Assembly: GCA_902552035.1 (NCBI GenBank)
Contig: CACDFC010000006.1
Coordinates: 1-57,033 of the forward strand
From: an uncultured Pelagibacteraceae bacterium
GTDB lineage: Bacteria > Pseudomonadota > Alphaproteobacteria > Pelagibacterales > Pelagibacteraceae
Direction: 5' to 3'
DNA: 57,033 nt
Each line of letters begins with the position of its first letter. Positions within the stretch are counted from its first letter, which is position 1. The notes beneath the pieces are model-generated. The model did no database searches, had not been told where the DNA came from, and saw only the letters and a program-made list of their open reading frames with translations. Below, piece after piece: positions 23,167-31,445 of the stretch. Position numbers and translations under genes: made by a program.

Positions 23167-23209
23167 TGGGTTTTTATGGGATATTATGGGTTTTAAATAC
23201 AACCGTCAA
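23167..23209 (-). promoter_or_regulatory. mraZ operon promoter with overlapping MraZ-type operator (three TGGG boxes)
   Basis: On the minus strand TTGACG (23204-23209) and TAATAT (23181-23186) are separated by exactly 17 bases, a good sigma70 promoter. Three TGGG boxes on the plus strand at 23167-23170, 23177-23180 and 23187-23190 recur every 10 bp, the TGGGN-N5 spacing reported for E. coli MraZ. One box abuts the -10 inside the spacer and the others lie at the start site, so binding should block initiation. The first box also belongs to the palindrome AAACCC-N6-GGGTTT at 23156-23173. Confidence 0.7.
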
Positions 23210-23282
23210 TAGTTAAATTTATAGAAATTTCTTTTTTTTTAACGTTCAGGAGACTAAATTTTAGAAATTTTTATTAATAGAG

Positions 23283-23644
23283 ATTGCCAGATAAACTATA
23301 AGCCGGGTTCTGTCGTTTAAACTTATCATTTATCTAGGCCTTAAATCACTTTAAGGCTCAAGCAACTAACCCTGATGACTAGCCAAAGACTGCTTTTAGT
23401 TATTTCTAACAATGTCATCTCTACTCAGTTTTGCTCTTGGTGGGGTTTTCCATGCGCTGTCTGTTACCAAATCAGCCGGTGTGCTCTTACCACACCTTTT
23501 CACCCTTGCCTTGATTAGGCGGTTTATTTTCTGTGGCACTGTCCCTGGGGTCACCCCCGCCAGCCATTAACTGGCACCATGTCTTTGTAGAGCCCGGACT
23601 TTCCTCTTTTAAAAGTTAAAGCGATAAGTCGTTTATCTGGCAAT
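23283..23644 (-). ncRNA. rnpB: RNase P RNA, bacterial class A
   Basis: Catalytic RNA that trims tRNA 5' leaders. Read on the minus strand it shows the conserved core: GAGGAAAGTCCGGGCTC near the 5' end, the AGGGTGAAAAGGTG region, GGTAAGAGCACACCG, and the 3' signature ACAGAACCCGGCTTA. The ends pair as a 14-bp P1 helix (ATTGCCAGATAAAC with GTTTATCTGGCAAT), which sets the boundaries. Length ~362 nt is normal. It lies between the amidase gene and mraZ on the same strand. Confidence 0.96.
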
Positions 23645-23647
23645 GAA

Positions 23648-23675
23648 TAAATATAAGTATTCTATAAAATTTCAA
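23648..23675 (-). promoter_or_regulatory. Putative rnpB promoter
   Basis: Minus-strand TTGAAA (23670-23675) and TATTTA (23648-23653), spaced 16 bases apart, sit directly upstream of the RNase P RNA 5' end and touch the 3' end of the preceding amidase region. The match is moderate and the background is AT-rich, so this is inference. Confidence 0.4.
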
Positions 23676-23679
23676 GCAA

Positions 23680-24411
23680 TTAAATCCCAAGTTTTATTAA
23701 GTTTTTTGCAATAAGAAAACACTCCTCGTCTGAAATTCCATTAATTAACTCAGTTCTAAACCTTCTTTGAAAAGATAAAATTAAGCTTTTTTGCTTATAG
23801 CCCCTATAACCAATTTTTTTCAAAAAATTATTAAATTTTTTATTTTTTTTTATATTCAGCTTTTTACCTCGTTTTTTTATCAAATAAGAAGCATTAAGTT
23901 GATGCCATATGCTTAGTTTGTTCTTAGACAAAAACTTCCAGGGAAATTTCTCTCCTGGATCTTTTTTTCTATCAGGTGCTATATCGGAATGTCCTAAAAT
24001 AAAATTTTTCTTAACTTTGTATTTTCTTTTTAGAAACTTTAATAACTTTAAAAGTGAATTAATTTGTTGTTTAGGGTAATTTATATAATTATTGTAGTGC
24101 CCAGGGTTATGAATTTCTATACCGATCGATGATCTATTTAGATACTTTTCATTTTTCCACCGAGAAATTCCAGCATGCCAAGAAGCATATTCCTCCGGTA
24201 CAATTTGAACTATTCTTCCATTAGATCTTATAAAATAATTACAACTTACATTAGATTTATTAGATGTAAGTTTTTTAATAGCTTTGAGCTCGTTTCTCAT
24301 TCCTGTGTAATGTAAAATTATGAATTTAACATCCTTTTCTTTTCTTTTTTTTGAATAAAAATTCTGTGAATAATTGTGATCAAAGGTTATTTTTTGCTTT
24401 ATTTTCGACAC
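23680..24411 (-). CDS. N-acetylmuramoyl-L-alanine amidase, AmpD-like (amidase_2 family)
   Basis: Zinc amidase that cleaves the MurNAc-L-Ala bond. At 243 aa it shows the family zinc ligands: His in FIILHYTG, His and Asp in GHSDIAPDRKKDPGEKFPW; SWHAGISRWK and SIGIEIHNPGH are also typical. No signal peptide is visible, suggesting cytoplasmic peptidoglycan recycling as for AmpD, though AmiD-type enzymes share the fold. The C-terminal ~70 residues (IGYRGYKQKSLILSFQRRF) look like a small peptidoglycan-binding-type helical domain. It is divergent from mlaA and upstream of rnpB. Confidence 0.88.
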   Translation of the reverse strand: MSKIKQKITFDHNYSQNFYSKKRKEKDVKFIILHYTGMRNELKAIKKLTSNKSNVSCNYFIRSNGRIVQIVPEEYASWHAGISRWKNEKYLNRSSIGIEIHNPGHYNNYINYPKQQINSLLKLLKFLKRKYKVKKNFILGHSDIAPDRKKDPGEKFPWKFLSKNKLSIWHQLNASYLIKKRGKKLNIKKNKKFNNFLKKIGYRGYKQKSLILSFQRRFRTELINGISDEECFLIAKNLIKLGI

Positions 24412-24469
24412 TTTTTTTCCCTTTATTTATCTATATTACGCTATATAGATTTGAATATATATATATAAA

Positions 24470-25261
24470 ATGAAACAAATCATAAAATATTCTGTTTTGA
24501 TTATTATTTTACAACTTCTTACTTTTCATGCTTTCGCTGGCTCGGATGGTACAATAAATATTTCTAAAAATAATAAGCCAGTAAAAGATTGTTTTGAGAA
24601 AATAAATAGAGCGACTTTCGCTCTTAACCAAGGTTTAGATAAAGCGATATTTAAACCTATAGCAAAAGGTTATAATAAGTTACCAACACCAATCAAAAAT
24701 GGCTCAAGTAATTTTGTAAGTAATATTTCAAATTTAGTTACAATTCCAAACAATATCTTGCAGGGAGACTTTAAATCTGCAGGAACAAATACAATTAGAC
24801 TTATTATAAATACGACTTTGGGGATAGTTGGATGGTATGATGCTGCAGAAGCAATGGGATTACAAAAACTTGATAAAGAAGATTATGGACAAACATTGGG
24901 TAAAGCAGGTATTGGACCTGGATGTTATTTAGTTTTACCAGTTTTAGGACCTTCTACTGTTAGAGATACGGTTGGATCATTAATAAACTTAAGTGGTGGA
25001 GACCCTTTTTATAATATAACTATTAAAAATGACACACATTACTTTAGCGAACCAGATTACTATTCAACAAGAGCTACTAACGCACTTGATTTTAGAGCAA
25101 AAAATTTAGGAAGTTTAGAAAATTTAGAAAAAAACTCTGTAGATTTTTATGCTGCTGTTAGAAGCTTATATTTACAGGATAGACAAAAAAAAATAGCAAA
25201 CAATAGTAGTTTGACTGAAACTATGGATAATAGTGATTGGGAAGAAATAGAAGAAAATTAA
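24470..25261 (+). CDS. mlaA: Outer-membrane phospholipid asymmetry protein MlaA (VacJ family)
   Basis: MlaA removes phospholipids from the outer leaflet of the outer membrane and passes them to MlaC. At 263 aa it has a cleavable signal peptide (about 1-23, ending AFA). The mature part has DCFEKINRATFALNQGLD, PTPIKNGSSNFVSNI, DYGQTLGKAGIGPGCYLVLPVLGPS, and the terminal YYSTRATNALDFRAK, all family hallmarks. Unlike E. coli MlaA there is no lipobox cysteine at the cleavage site. mlaC follows 7 bases after the stop. The MlaFED transporter genes are not in this window. Confidence 0.93.
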   Translation: MKQIIKYSVLIIILQLLTFHAFAGSDGTINISKNNKPVKDCFEKINRATFALNQGLDKAIFKPIAKGYNKLPTPIKNGSSNFVSNISNLVTIPNNILQGDFKSAGTNTIRLIINTTLGIVGWYDAAEAMGLQKLDKEDYGQTLGKAGIGPGCYLVLPVLGPSTVRDTVGSLINLSGGDPFYNITIKNDTHYFSEPDYYSTRATNALDFRAKNLGSLENLEKNSVDFYAAVRSLYLQDRQKKIANNSSLTETMDNSDWEEIEEN

Positions 25262-25268
25262 TTTTCTC

Positions 25269-25850
25269 ATGAAGACTAGAAACATAGTACTTACGATCTT
25301 ATTATATTTACTTTTTTTAAATAGTTCATTTGCAAAAAATCCAAGTGATTTTATTCAAGAAATTACTGATAATGCTTCAAAAATTTTATCAAGTGATTTG
25401 TCAAAAAATGAAAAGCAAAATAAATTAAAAGATATTGCTGAAAATACTGTTGATATAAGAGGTATTGGATTTTATACACTTGGTAAATTTAGAAAAACTT
25501 TAAACGAAGATAAAAAAAAAGAATATTCAATTTTGTTTAAAGAATATTTTTTAAAAAGCTTCTCTAGTAGACTAGTAGAATATTCAAACCCTAAAATTAC
25601 AGTAGTATCTGAAGAAGTTTTAAATGAAAAGTATACTATGGTAAGTAGCGTATTAGCAGCCACAAAAGATAGGCCTGAAATCAAAATTGATTGGAGAGTT
25701 TATACTAAAAATAAATCTGAACCTTTAATAAGAGATTTAATTATTGAAGGCTTGAGTTTAGCAAGAACACAAAAAGAAGAGTTTGCATCAATAATATCTT
25801 CTAATGATAATAACGTTGAAATTTTATTTAAAACACTCAAACAATTTTAA
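25269..25850 (+). CDS. mlaC: Periplasmic phospholipid carrier MlaC (Ttg2D family)
   Basis: Shuttles phospholipids across the periplasm between MlaA and the MlaFED complex. At 193 aa it has an N-terminal signal peptide (about 1-22, ending SFA). The mature part carries VDIRGIGFYTLGKFRKTL, FKEYFLKSFSSRLVEYSN, and the C-terminal IRDLIIEGLSLARTQKEEFASII, characteristic of the family. It forms a two-gene unit with mlaA, a common alphaproteobacterial pairing. The glycosyltransferase island begins 10 bases after its stop. Confidence 0.93.
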   Translation: MKTRNIVLTILLYLLFLNSSFAKNPSDFIQEITDNASKILSSDLSKNEKQNKLKDIAENTVDIRGIGFYTLGKFRKTLNEDKKKEYSILFKEYFLKSFSSRLVEYSNPKITVVSEEVLNEKYTMVSSVLAATKDRPEIKIDWRVYTKNKSEPLIRDLIIEGLSLARTQKEEFASIISSNDNNVEILFKTLKQF

Positions 25851-25859
25851 AATTATTTT

Positions 25860-26834
25860 TTGAAAGAAAAAAATAGAATACTAAATAAATTTGATCAAGA
25901 TAAAACTAGACCAGTTTTATTTAGTGAAAGTTTTGGGGGGAGTGAAAGTCAAGTAAGATTACTATTTAAACATGTACCTGATAAAAATTTTGAAAATATA
26001 AATTTAATTTTAAATAATACAGAACCAACCTTAGTAGAAAAAGATAAAATTAACGTTTTATGGGTTCATCATTTTATCAATCAAAAAGAGGTTCAAAATT
26101 TATCTGATAAGACTTATTTAGAAAAAATTGATTATATTATTTTTAATTCAATGTGGAATTTTAAAAAACATTTGCATTATTTTAAGATCCCAGAAAAAAA
26201 GTGTCTTGTAATAAAAAATGCTATTGAGAGAATAGATCCTGCTCAGAAACCAAAGGATCAAATGAATCTTATTTATCACACAACTCCTTGGAGAGGTCTT
26301 AAACTACTACTAGATGTATTCAAAGAAATAAAAAAAAAAGAAAACCTAAAACTTAATATTTGTTCATCTACAATAATATATGGAGAAAAATTTTTTTCAG
26401 AGTATGAGAATAAATTTCATGATTTATTTGAAGATTGTAAAAGAACAGAGAATGTTGAATTTCATAGTTATATGAAAAATGATAAAATTATTGAATTACT
26501 AAAGAATATGCATATATTTTCTTATCCAAGTATATGGCCAGAGACTAGTTGCATTGCGGCTATAGAAGCAATGGCTTCTGGTTGTGAAATAGTTACTACA
26601 AATTTAGGTGCTCTTGTAGAAACATGTAAAAAATTCGGGACTTTCGTAAATTTTGAAACAGATAATGAAAATTTAAAAAAAAAATTTAGAGAGAAATTAG
26701 AATTTAGTATAGATAATTTTTGGTCAGAAAGTAATCAACAAAAATTAAACGAACAAAGTAAGGAAATAAACAAACTTTACTCATGGGAAACAAGAAAATT
26801 AGAGTGGATTAATTTTTTGGAAAAATTAAAATGA
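25860..26834 (+). CDS. Glycosyltransferase, GT4-like (GT-B fold)
   Basis: A 324-aa protein with the C-terminal nucleotide-sugar binding region of group 1 glycosyltransferases: YHTTPWRGLKLLLDVF, then SYPSIWPETSCIAAIEAMASGC containing the E-x7-E pattern. The N-terminal ESFGGSESQVRLLF fits the acceptor domain. The start is probably the TTG at 25860, as the next in-frame Met is far inside the conserved region. It lies 10 bases after mlaC and overlaps the convergent gene on the minus strand by 9 bp. Donor and acceptor are unknown; a role in surface polysaccharide is inferred from the neighbours. Confidence 0.85.
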   Translation: MKEKNRILNKFDQDKTRPVLFSESFGGSESQVRLLFKHVPDKNFENINLILNNTEPTLVEKDKINVLWVHHFINQKEVQNLSDKTYLEKIDYIIFNSMWNFKKHLHYFKIPEKKCLVIKNAIERIDPAQKPKDQMNLIYHTTPWRGLKLLLDVFKEIKKKENLKLNICSSTIIYGEKFFSEYENKFHDLFEDCKRTENVEFHSYMKNDKIIELLKNMHIFSYPSIWPETSCIAAIEAMASGCEIVTTNLGALVETCKKFGTFVNFETDNENLKKKFREKLEFSIDNFWSESNQQKLNEQSKEINKLYSWETRKLEWINFLEKLK

Positions 26835-27563
26835 GTCTAATTTTAATTTTTGCATTTCATCGAGCATATATTTAAAACTTACAAAAGCTTTTTTATCTCT
26901 CTCTTTTACTGCATCTATCAAATTTTCAGCATATGTAGAAATTAAACCTGATTTGTTGTTATGAGATACGTAAATTGTCTTTTTTTTTCCCATTTCATCC
27001 TCTTTTAAAAAATTGTGTAGAGACAATATTTTATTTTTTTTTATAAAGAATAGAAAAAAAGATATCCATAAATCATCATACAAAAATAATTCAAAGTTAT
27101 CTTTTACAATTTTATCATAAAATATATTTATATTTTCTAGTGAATTTGTATTTATTGCAAAACCATCTGCGCCTTGACCAATTCCAAATTTGCCTAAAGG
27201 ATGAACATAAAAACTATAAGCATTATTAGGATTCTTTCGATAAAATTTATAAAACGTTTCTAACATGTAATCCTCATAGATTTGATCATCATCTGCAAGA
27301 ACTATTAAAGAATTTTCTTTTAATTTATTAATTGAACCAAGTAATTTTGTTCCAGGACCACAATCATCACACCTTGTTATTTCTACAATATCTGGCAGTT
27401 TGGGAATGTCTTTATCTATGATAGTCTCTTTAAAACGTTTAAAGTATTTTGGAATGTTTAAAAATATTTTATCTGGTTTTAAAGATTGATTCATCAATGA
27501 GTCAATAGACTTATTTATTGTGTTAATTCTTGAAGGTATAGTGCTTAAAGATACATAAATCAT
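26826..27563 (-). CDS. Putative GT-A-like glycosyltransferase of unassigned family
   Basis: A 245-aa protein starting MIYVSLSTIPSRINTINKSI, a pattern seen in glycosyltransferase-like proteins that begin with a beta strand followed by a helix. It contains LIVLADDDQIY, an aspartate-rich motif resembling the metal/nucleotide-sugar site of GT-A enzymes, then a G-Q-G-A-D-G segment and LFLYDDLWISFFLFF. The gene lies two bases downstream of the GT17-like gene and is likely co-transcribed with it. Function beyond sugar transfer cannot be stated. Confidence 0.6.
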   Translation of the reverse strand: MIYVSLSTIPSRINTINKSIDSLMNQSLKPDKIFLNIPKYFKRFKETIIDKDIPKLPDIVEITRCDDCGPGTKLLGSINKLKENSLIVLADDDQIYEDYMLETFYKFYRKNPNNAYSFYVHPLGKFGIGQGADGFAINTNSLENINIFYDKIVKDNFELFLYDDLWISFFLFFIKKNKILSLHNFLKEDEMGKKKTIYVSHNNKSGLISTYAENLIDAVKERDKKAFVSFKYMLDEMQKLKLDSF

Positions 27564-27564
27564 T

Positions 27565-28383
27565 TTAGTGATAAAAATAAAATTTTTTATTATCTTCCAT
27601 AAGCATTAGTAGATCCTCTGGGAAAAAATTTTTTTGTATTTTTTTCTTTTTTACTTTTCTTTTAAATAAATCTGTACCATTTTTTAAACAATTATTAATA
27701 TGTTCTTCACTTTTAAAATAATCGTTATTATATTCGCTATGTGCAAACGCCTCAAACTTTTCTCGTATTTTTTCTAAACTACCAAAAGATGAAAAACTCC
27801 AACCTGCTTGAGCTAACATAGAAATTCTCCACCGATTATTCCTTAAATCTTGGGGTTTAAATTTTTGTATAATTTCATTTTTGGTTGCAATTGTTCCAAC
27901 CCACTTTTCTAGGTTTAAATATTCACAATTAATGTGAAATAAAAATTGTTCAAATGCGACTGGGTTAATCTCATCGAATTCACATTCTTTTAAAAATTTT
28001 ATTTTTTTTAATGATGGAATTTCATCAACATCACTTATTAATATTATATCTTCTTTAGAAAAATCTTTGCATGCATTTTGAATAAAATTTCTTTGAATAT
28101 TTTCTATTTTCCAAGATTTTCCACCTTTAACATTTTCTGATATCCAGCCCTCATTTTTCTCAATATCTTTTTCATCTATAGTCAATTTGTGATACTTTAT
28201 TTTATTCTTAAAAGGCAAAAGATTTGTATTTAATATCTTTTCAAAATTCCATTCTTTGGTCTTTCCCTGATGGGTAATATTAGCCTCAACAATTACAAAA
28301 AAATCGACTTCATCTTTTAAGTATTTGATCCTCAGGTCAGCTAATTCTTTTTCATTAAAATATAAAAATGTATCTATAATCAT
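27565..28383 (-). CDS. Glycosyltransferase family 17-like protein
   Basis: A 272-aa protein resembling the GT17 family (beta-1,4-mannosyl-glycoprotein N-acetylglucosaminyltransferase type). It begins IIDTFLYFNEKELADLRI, followed by VDFFVIVEANITHQGK, DIILISDVDEIPSL with the acidic DVDE site, and WSFSSFGSLEKIREKFEAFAHSEYN. These are the family's hallmark segments in bacterial members. Its bacterial substrate is unknown. It is transcribed divergently from the next glycosyltransferase across a 42-bp AT-rich gap. Confidence 0.8.
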   Translation of the reverse strand: MIIDTFLYFNEKELADLRIKYLKDEVDFFVIVEANITHQGKTKEWNFEKILNTNLLPFKNKIKYHKLTIDEKDIEKNEGWISENVKGGKSWKIENIQRNFIQNACKDFSKEDIILISDVDEIPSLKKIKFLKECEFDEINPVAFEQFLFHINCEYLNLEKWVGTIATKNEIIQKFKPQDLRNNRWRISMLAQAGWSFSSFGSLEKIREKFEAFAHSEYNNDYFKSEEHINNCLKNGTDLFKRKVKKKKIQKNFFPEDLLMLMEDNKKFYFYH

Positions 28384-28425
28384 ATATGTTTGATTATAAA
28401 ATATATTTAAAATATTAATACTTTA

Positions 28426-29310
28426 ATGAAAACTATAAAATTTGCAGGTTTGGGCTGGGATGGTTACACAGGCCAAATATCAAGGATTAGGGAGGGTGTA
28501 AAAGAATTAGGTCATTCGCTAGACCTTGAAAATCCTGATCTAATATATTGTAATGATCCTACTCAATATATTAATGCGATCAAACTTAAGAGAAAATTTC
28601 CAAAGTCCTTTTTAATCTTAAATTTTTTAGATGTTCCTTGGCATATGCCTGGAGTAATAAAAAAATTGACTCTAGAGGCAACCATCATGAAAAAGGAAGC
28701 AAATATAGTGACGGTTATTAGCAATAAAGTAAAAAAAGATTTATTGAAATTTTACGATGGTGAAACGGAAGTTATATACAATCCTGTTAAAGACGTAAAA
28801 TTGAATAAAGAAATATCAAAAATTAATAATTATCTTTATGTTGGGAGAGCAAATGATCCAATTAAAAGAGTTAAATTAATTCATGAAACTTTCAAGAACG
28901 AAGAAAAAACACTTAATAAAATTATATTCTGTGGCTTTGAAGACCCTAAGTTTGGAAATTATTTAGGAGTTGTAAAAGATGAAAAACTGACAGAATTATA
29001 TAATTCATCAAAATTTGTTTTACTGCCTTCAAAAGCTGAGGGAATTGGTTTATCGATGATAGAAGGCATGATATGTGGTGCAGTTCCAATTATGTGTTCA
29101 GATAATTTAACTGCGAAAGAATTTGCACCTATAGAATTTATTTGCGATCCTGATCATATATCTTTCAAAAAGAAAATTGAAGAAATTGAATCGAATTATG
29201 AAAAGTTTAGAAAATTAGCAATTTCCTATGGAGAAAAATATAAGGTTCAATTCAATAAAAAAACAATAGCAAAAAATATAATTAATATTTACAATAAAAA
29301 CATTGAATAA
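28426..29310 (+). CDS. Glycosyltransferase, GT4-like (GT-B fold)
   Basis: A 294-aa protein with a short N-terminal domain (KFAGLGWDGYTGQISRIREG) and a C-terminal nucleotide-sugar domain (YVGRANDPIKRVKLI, then LPSKAEGIGLSMIEGMICGAVPI) with the acidic E-x7-E pattern. It is the first gene of a plus-strand run of five that ends at the tRNA genes. The next gene starts 8 bp inside it. The transferred sugar is unknown. Confidence 0.82.
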   Translation: MKTIKFAGLGWDGYTGQISRIREGVKELGHSLDLENPDLIYCNDPTQYINAIKLKRKFPKSFLILNFLDVPWHMPGVIKKLTLEATIMKKEANIVTVISNKVKKDLLKFYDGETEVIYNPVKDVKLNKEISKINNYLYVGRANDPIKRVKLIHETFKNEEKTLNKIIFCGFEDPKFGNYLGVVKDEKLTELYNSSKFVLLPSKAEGIGLSMIEGMICGAVPIMCSDNLTAKEFAPIEFICDPDHISFKKKIEEIESNYEKFRKLAISYGEKYKVQFNKKTIAKNIINIYNKNIE

Positions 29311-30007
29311 AAAAATTAAATTAAAAGATGTTACATTGTTAGCAGCATCGTCAGTTAATATTGATCACACTCAAGATGCACTGATGATAAGTTCATATAA
29401 CTTAGATTTTTCGTCGATTAAATTGCTTTCACCATCCAGGCCAAAAAATATATTTAGTTCAATAGAATATGTTCAAATACCAAATATCGATTTGAAAGAT
29501 TATAATAAATTAATATTAAACGAATTATATAAATATTTCGATACATCTCATTGCCTAATTGTTCAATCTGATGCGTTTATTATTAATTCTGAAATGTGGA
29601 CTGATGAATTTTTAGATTATGATTACATAGGGGCTCCTTGGACAGAAAAAATTAAACCAAATAACAAACTTACTTTAGATTTAAAAAAAAATAGAGTTGG
29701 AAATGGAGGTTTTTCATTAAGAAGTAAGAAACTTACAAATATTACAAAAAATTATAAATATAAAGATATGAACTTTCCTGTTGCACAAGAAGACGTTATA
29801 ATTTGCTATTATCTTTACGATGAGCTCAAAAAAAAAGATATAAATTTTGCGCCAATAAATTTAGCTGCAAAATTTTCAGTTGAAGACCCACGGACTAATG
29901 AAAAATTTGGTATAAATGATAAAAATGTATTTGGATTTCATGGAAAACATTTACAAAAATATTTTAAAGAAAATTTTATTAAAAATAGTTTAAGATATAA
30001 ATTATAA
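29303..30007 (+). CDS. DUF5672 family protein, probable glycan-modifying enzyme
   Basis: A 234-aa protein with the DUF5672 pattern: VTLLAASSVNIDHTQDAL, the SHCLIVQSDAFIINSEMW segment, FLDYDYIGAPW, GNGGFSLRSKKL and a terminal FGFHGKHL. Members are often found in polysaccharide clusters, and their D-x-D-like site suggests glycosyltransferase ancestry, but the reaction is not established. A TTG start at 29303 overlaps the preceding gene by 8 bp; no better start is seen upstream of the conserved part. Confidence 0.75.
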   Translation: MNKKIKLKDVTLLAASSVNIDHTQDALMISSYNLDFSSIKLLSPSRPKNIFSSIEYVQIPNIDLKDYNKLILNELYKYFDTSHCLIVQSDAFIINSEMWTDEFLDYDYIGAPWTEKIKPNNKLTLDLKKNRVGNGGFSLRSKKLTNITKNYKYKDMNFPVAQEDVIICYYLYDELKKKDINFAPINLAAKFSVEDPRTNEKFGINDKNVFGFHGKHLQKYFKENFIKNSLRYKL

Positions 30008-30009
30008 AC

Positions 30010-30711
30010 ATGCTTAAAAAATTTTATTTAAAATTAGACAAATCAAAGTTTCCTGAGATATGTATCCAGAAAGCATCTGCAGAGAATAAATTTTGTGAAA
30101 CTGTAATTAATATCAATTGGTATGATATACTTTTCAACAGAATTTCATTTATATCTCTAGCAACTCAAAAATTTAAAAATTGTAAATATTTGGAAATAGG
30201 CACAGATTTAAATTTATGTTTTAATTGCATACCTGTAATTGATAAAATAGGAGTCGATCCAAAGCGAGGTGGAACAATTAGAAAAACATCTGATGATTTT
30301 TTTACTGATAATAAGGATTTATTTGATGTTATATTTGTTGATGGTCTTCATACATTTGAACAATGTCGAAAAGATGTAATAAATTCAATCAAATTCTTAA
30401 ATGTGGGCGGTTACCTTTTTATACACGATCTTATACCAAGAAATTTTATGGAGGAATTTAGTCCTCCTATGGGAACTCCCTGGTCAGGTGATGTTTGGAA
30501 AGTTGCACAAGAACTTTGTAAATCTGATGGTATAGAATTTTATGTAATAAAAGCTGACCACGGCATTGGTCTAGTCAAAAAAATAAAAAAAAATGTAAGT
30601 TACCATGATGACTATGAGAGACTTAGTACGTTAAAATTTAAAGATTTTTTAGAAATCAACAGTGATATTAAATATATAGACTCAGATGAAGCAATTAAAA
30701 TTATTAAATAA
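30010..30711 (+). CDS. Class I SAM-dependent methyltransferase
   Basis: A 233-aa protein with a Rossmann-type SAM domain: YLEIGTDLNLCFN (motif I), KIGVDPKRGGT, and DLFDVIFVDGLHTFEQCRKD, then GGYLFIHDLIP. This resembles the methyltransferase_24 group, which often acts on sugars or glycan precursors. It lies two bases after the DUF5672 gene, within the sugar island. Substrate unknown; O-methylation of a surface glycan is a reasonable guess from context. Confidence 0.8.
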   Translation: MLKKFYLKLDKSKFPEICIQKASAENKFCETVININWYDILFNRISFISLATQKFKNCKYLEIGTDLNLCFNCIPVIDKIGVDPKRGGTIRKTSDDFFTDNKDLFDVIFVDGLHTFEQCRKDVINSIKFLNVGGYLFIHDLIPRNFMEEFSPPMGTPWSGDVWKVAQELCKSDGIEFYVIKADHGIGLVKKIKKNVSYHDDYERLSTLKFKDFLEINSDIKYIDSDEAIKIIK

Positions 30712-30728
30712 TCAATTTAATTAAGTTT

Positions 30729-31430
30729 ATGAAAAAAATAGAGATATTTGTAAGACATTGTAATTTTTCAAAGCACAGCTCAAATAGAGAGAGGATTAAT
30801 AATTTCTCCAAAGAATCTTGTTTTAAAAATTTAAAAGAAACCATTGATAAAGATAACGCAAATATCACTTTTTTAATGGATGGTAATTTAGAAAGTCATT
30901 TTCTTAAAAATGAAAAAGAATATAAAGTTGTTCAAATAGATGGTGGCAATAACGCTAAGAGCTTAAATAATACTTTTCAGTATGTTGACAAGTGTAATTT
31001 TTCTAATGACCAAATAATATATTTTTTAGAAGATGATTATTTACATAAAAAAAATTGGACAAATGTACTTCTAGAGGGTTTTGAATTAAAAGCAGAATAT
31101 ATAAGTTTGTATGATCATCCTGATAAGTATCAACTACCCCAATATAATAAACTGCAATCGAAAATTTTAATTACAGAATCTTGTCATTGGCGTACAGTTC
31201 CATCAACAACAGGTACATTTGCTGTAAAATTTAATACATTTAAAAAGCATCTTAATATTTACAAGAAATTTATTTATATTGATGCAGGTACGACAAAAGA
31301 TCATGAGATGTTTTTGGAATTATGGAAAAGTGGATCAAGTCTAATTACACCAATTCCTGGTTTTGCATCACATATGGATCTTCATTGGCTATCACCAATG
31401 ACTGATTGGGAAAAAATAATTAAAATATAA
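30729..31430 (+). CDS. Unassigned island protein with GT-A-like features
   Basis: Not recognised with confidence. It is a soluble 233-aa protein with IYFLEDDYLHKKNW, an acidic E-D-D site followed by an aromatic, and a preceding ITFLMDGN strand. The C-terminal half has ITESCHWRTVPSTTGTFA and TTKDHEMFLELW. The layout resembles small GT-A glycosyltransferases in which the acidic site binds metal. It lies 17 bases after the methyltransferase and 15 before the DPM1-like gene, so it is likely part of the same transcript. Confidence 0.5.
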   Translation: MKKIEIFVRHCNFSKHSSNRERINNFSKESCFKNLKETIDKDNANITFLMDGNLESHFLKNEKEYKVVQIDGGNNAKSLNNTFQYVDKCNFSNDQIIYFLEDDYLHKKNWTNVLLEGFELKAEYISLYDHPDKYQLPQYNKLQSKILITESCHWRTVPSTTGTFAVKFNTFKKHLNIYKKFIYIDAGTTKDHEMFLELWKSGSSLITPIPGFASHMDLHWLSPMTDWEKIIKI

Positions 31431-31445
31431 TTTTAATTAATTGAG

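Noticed and set aside
23144-23282. Intrinsic terminator after rnpB
   Set aside because: On the minus strand the tract is A-rich, not T-rich, and the only short palindrome (AGAAATTTCT) has no following T-run; read-through into mraZ cannot be excluded.
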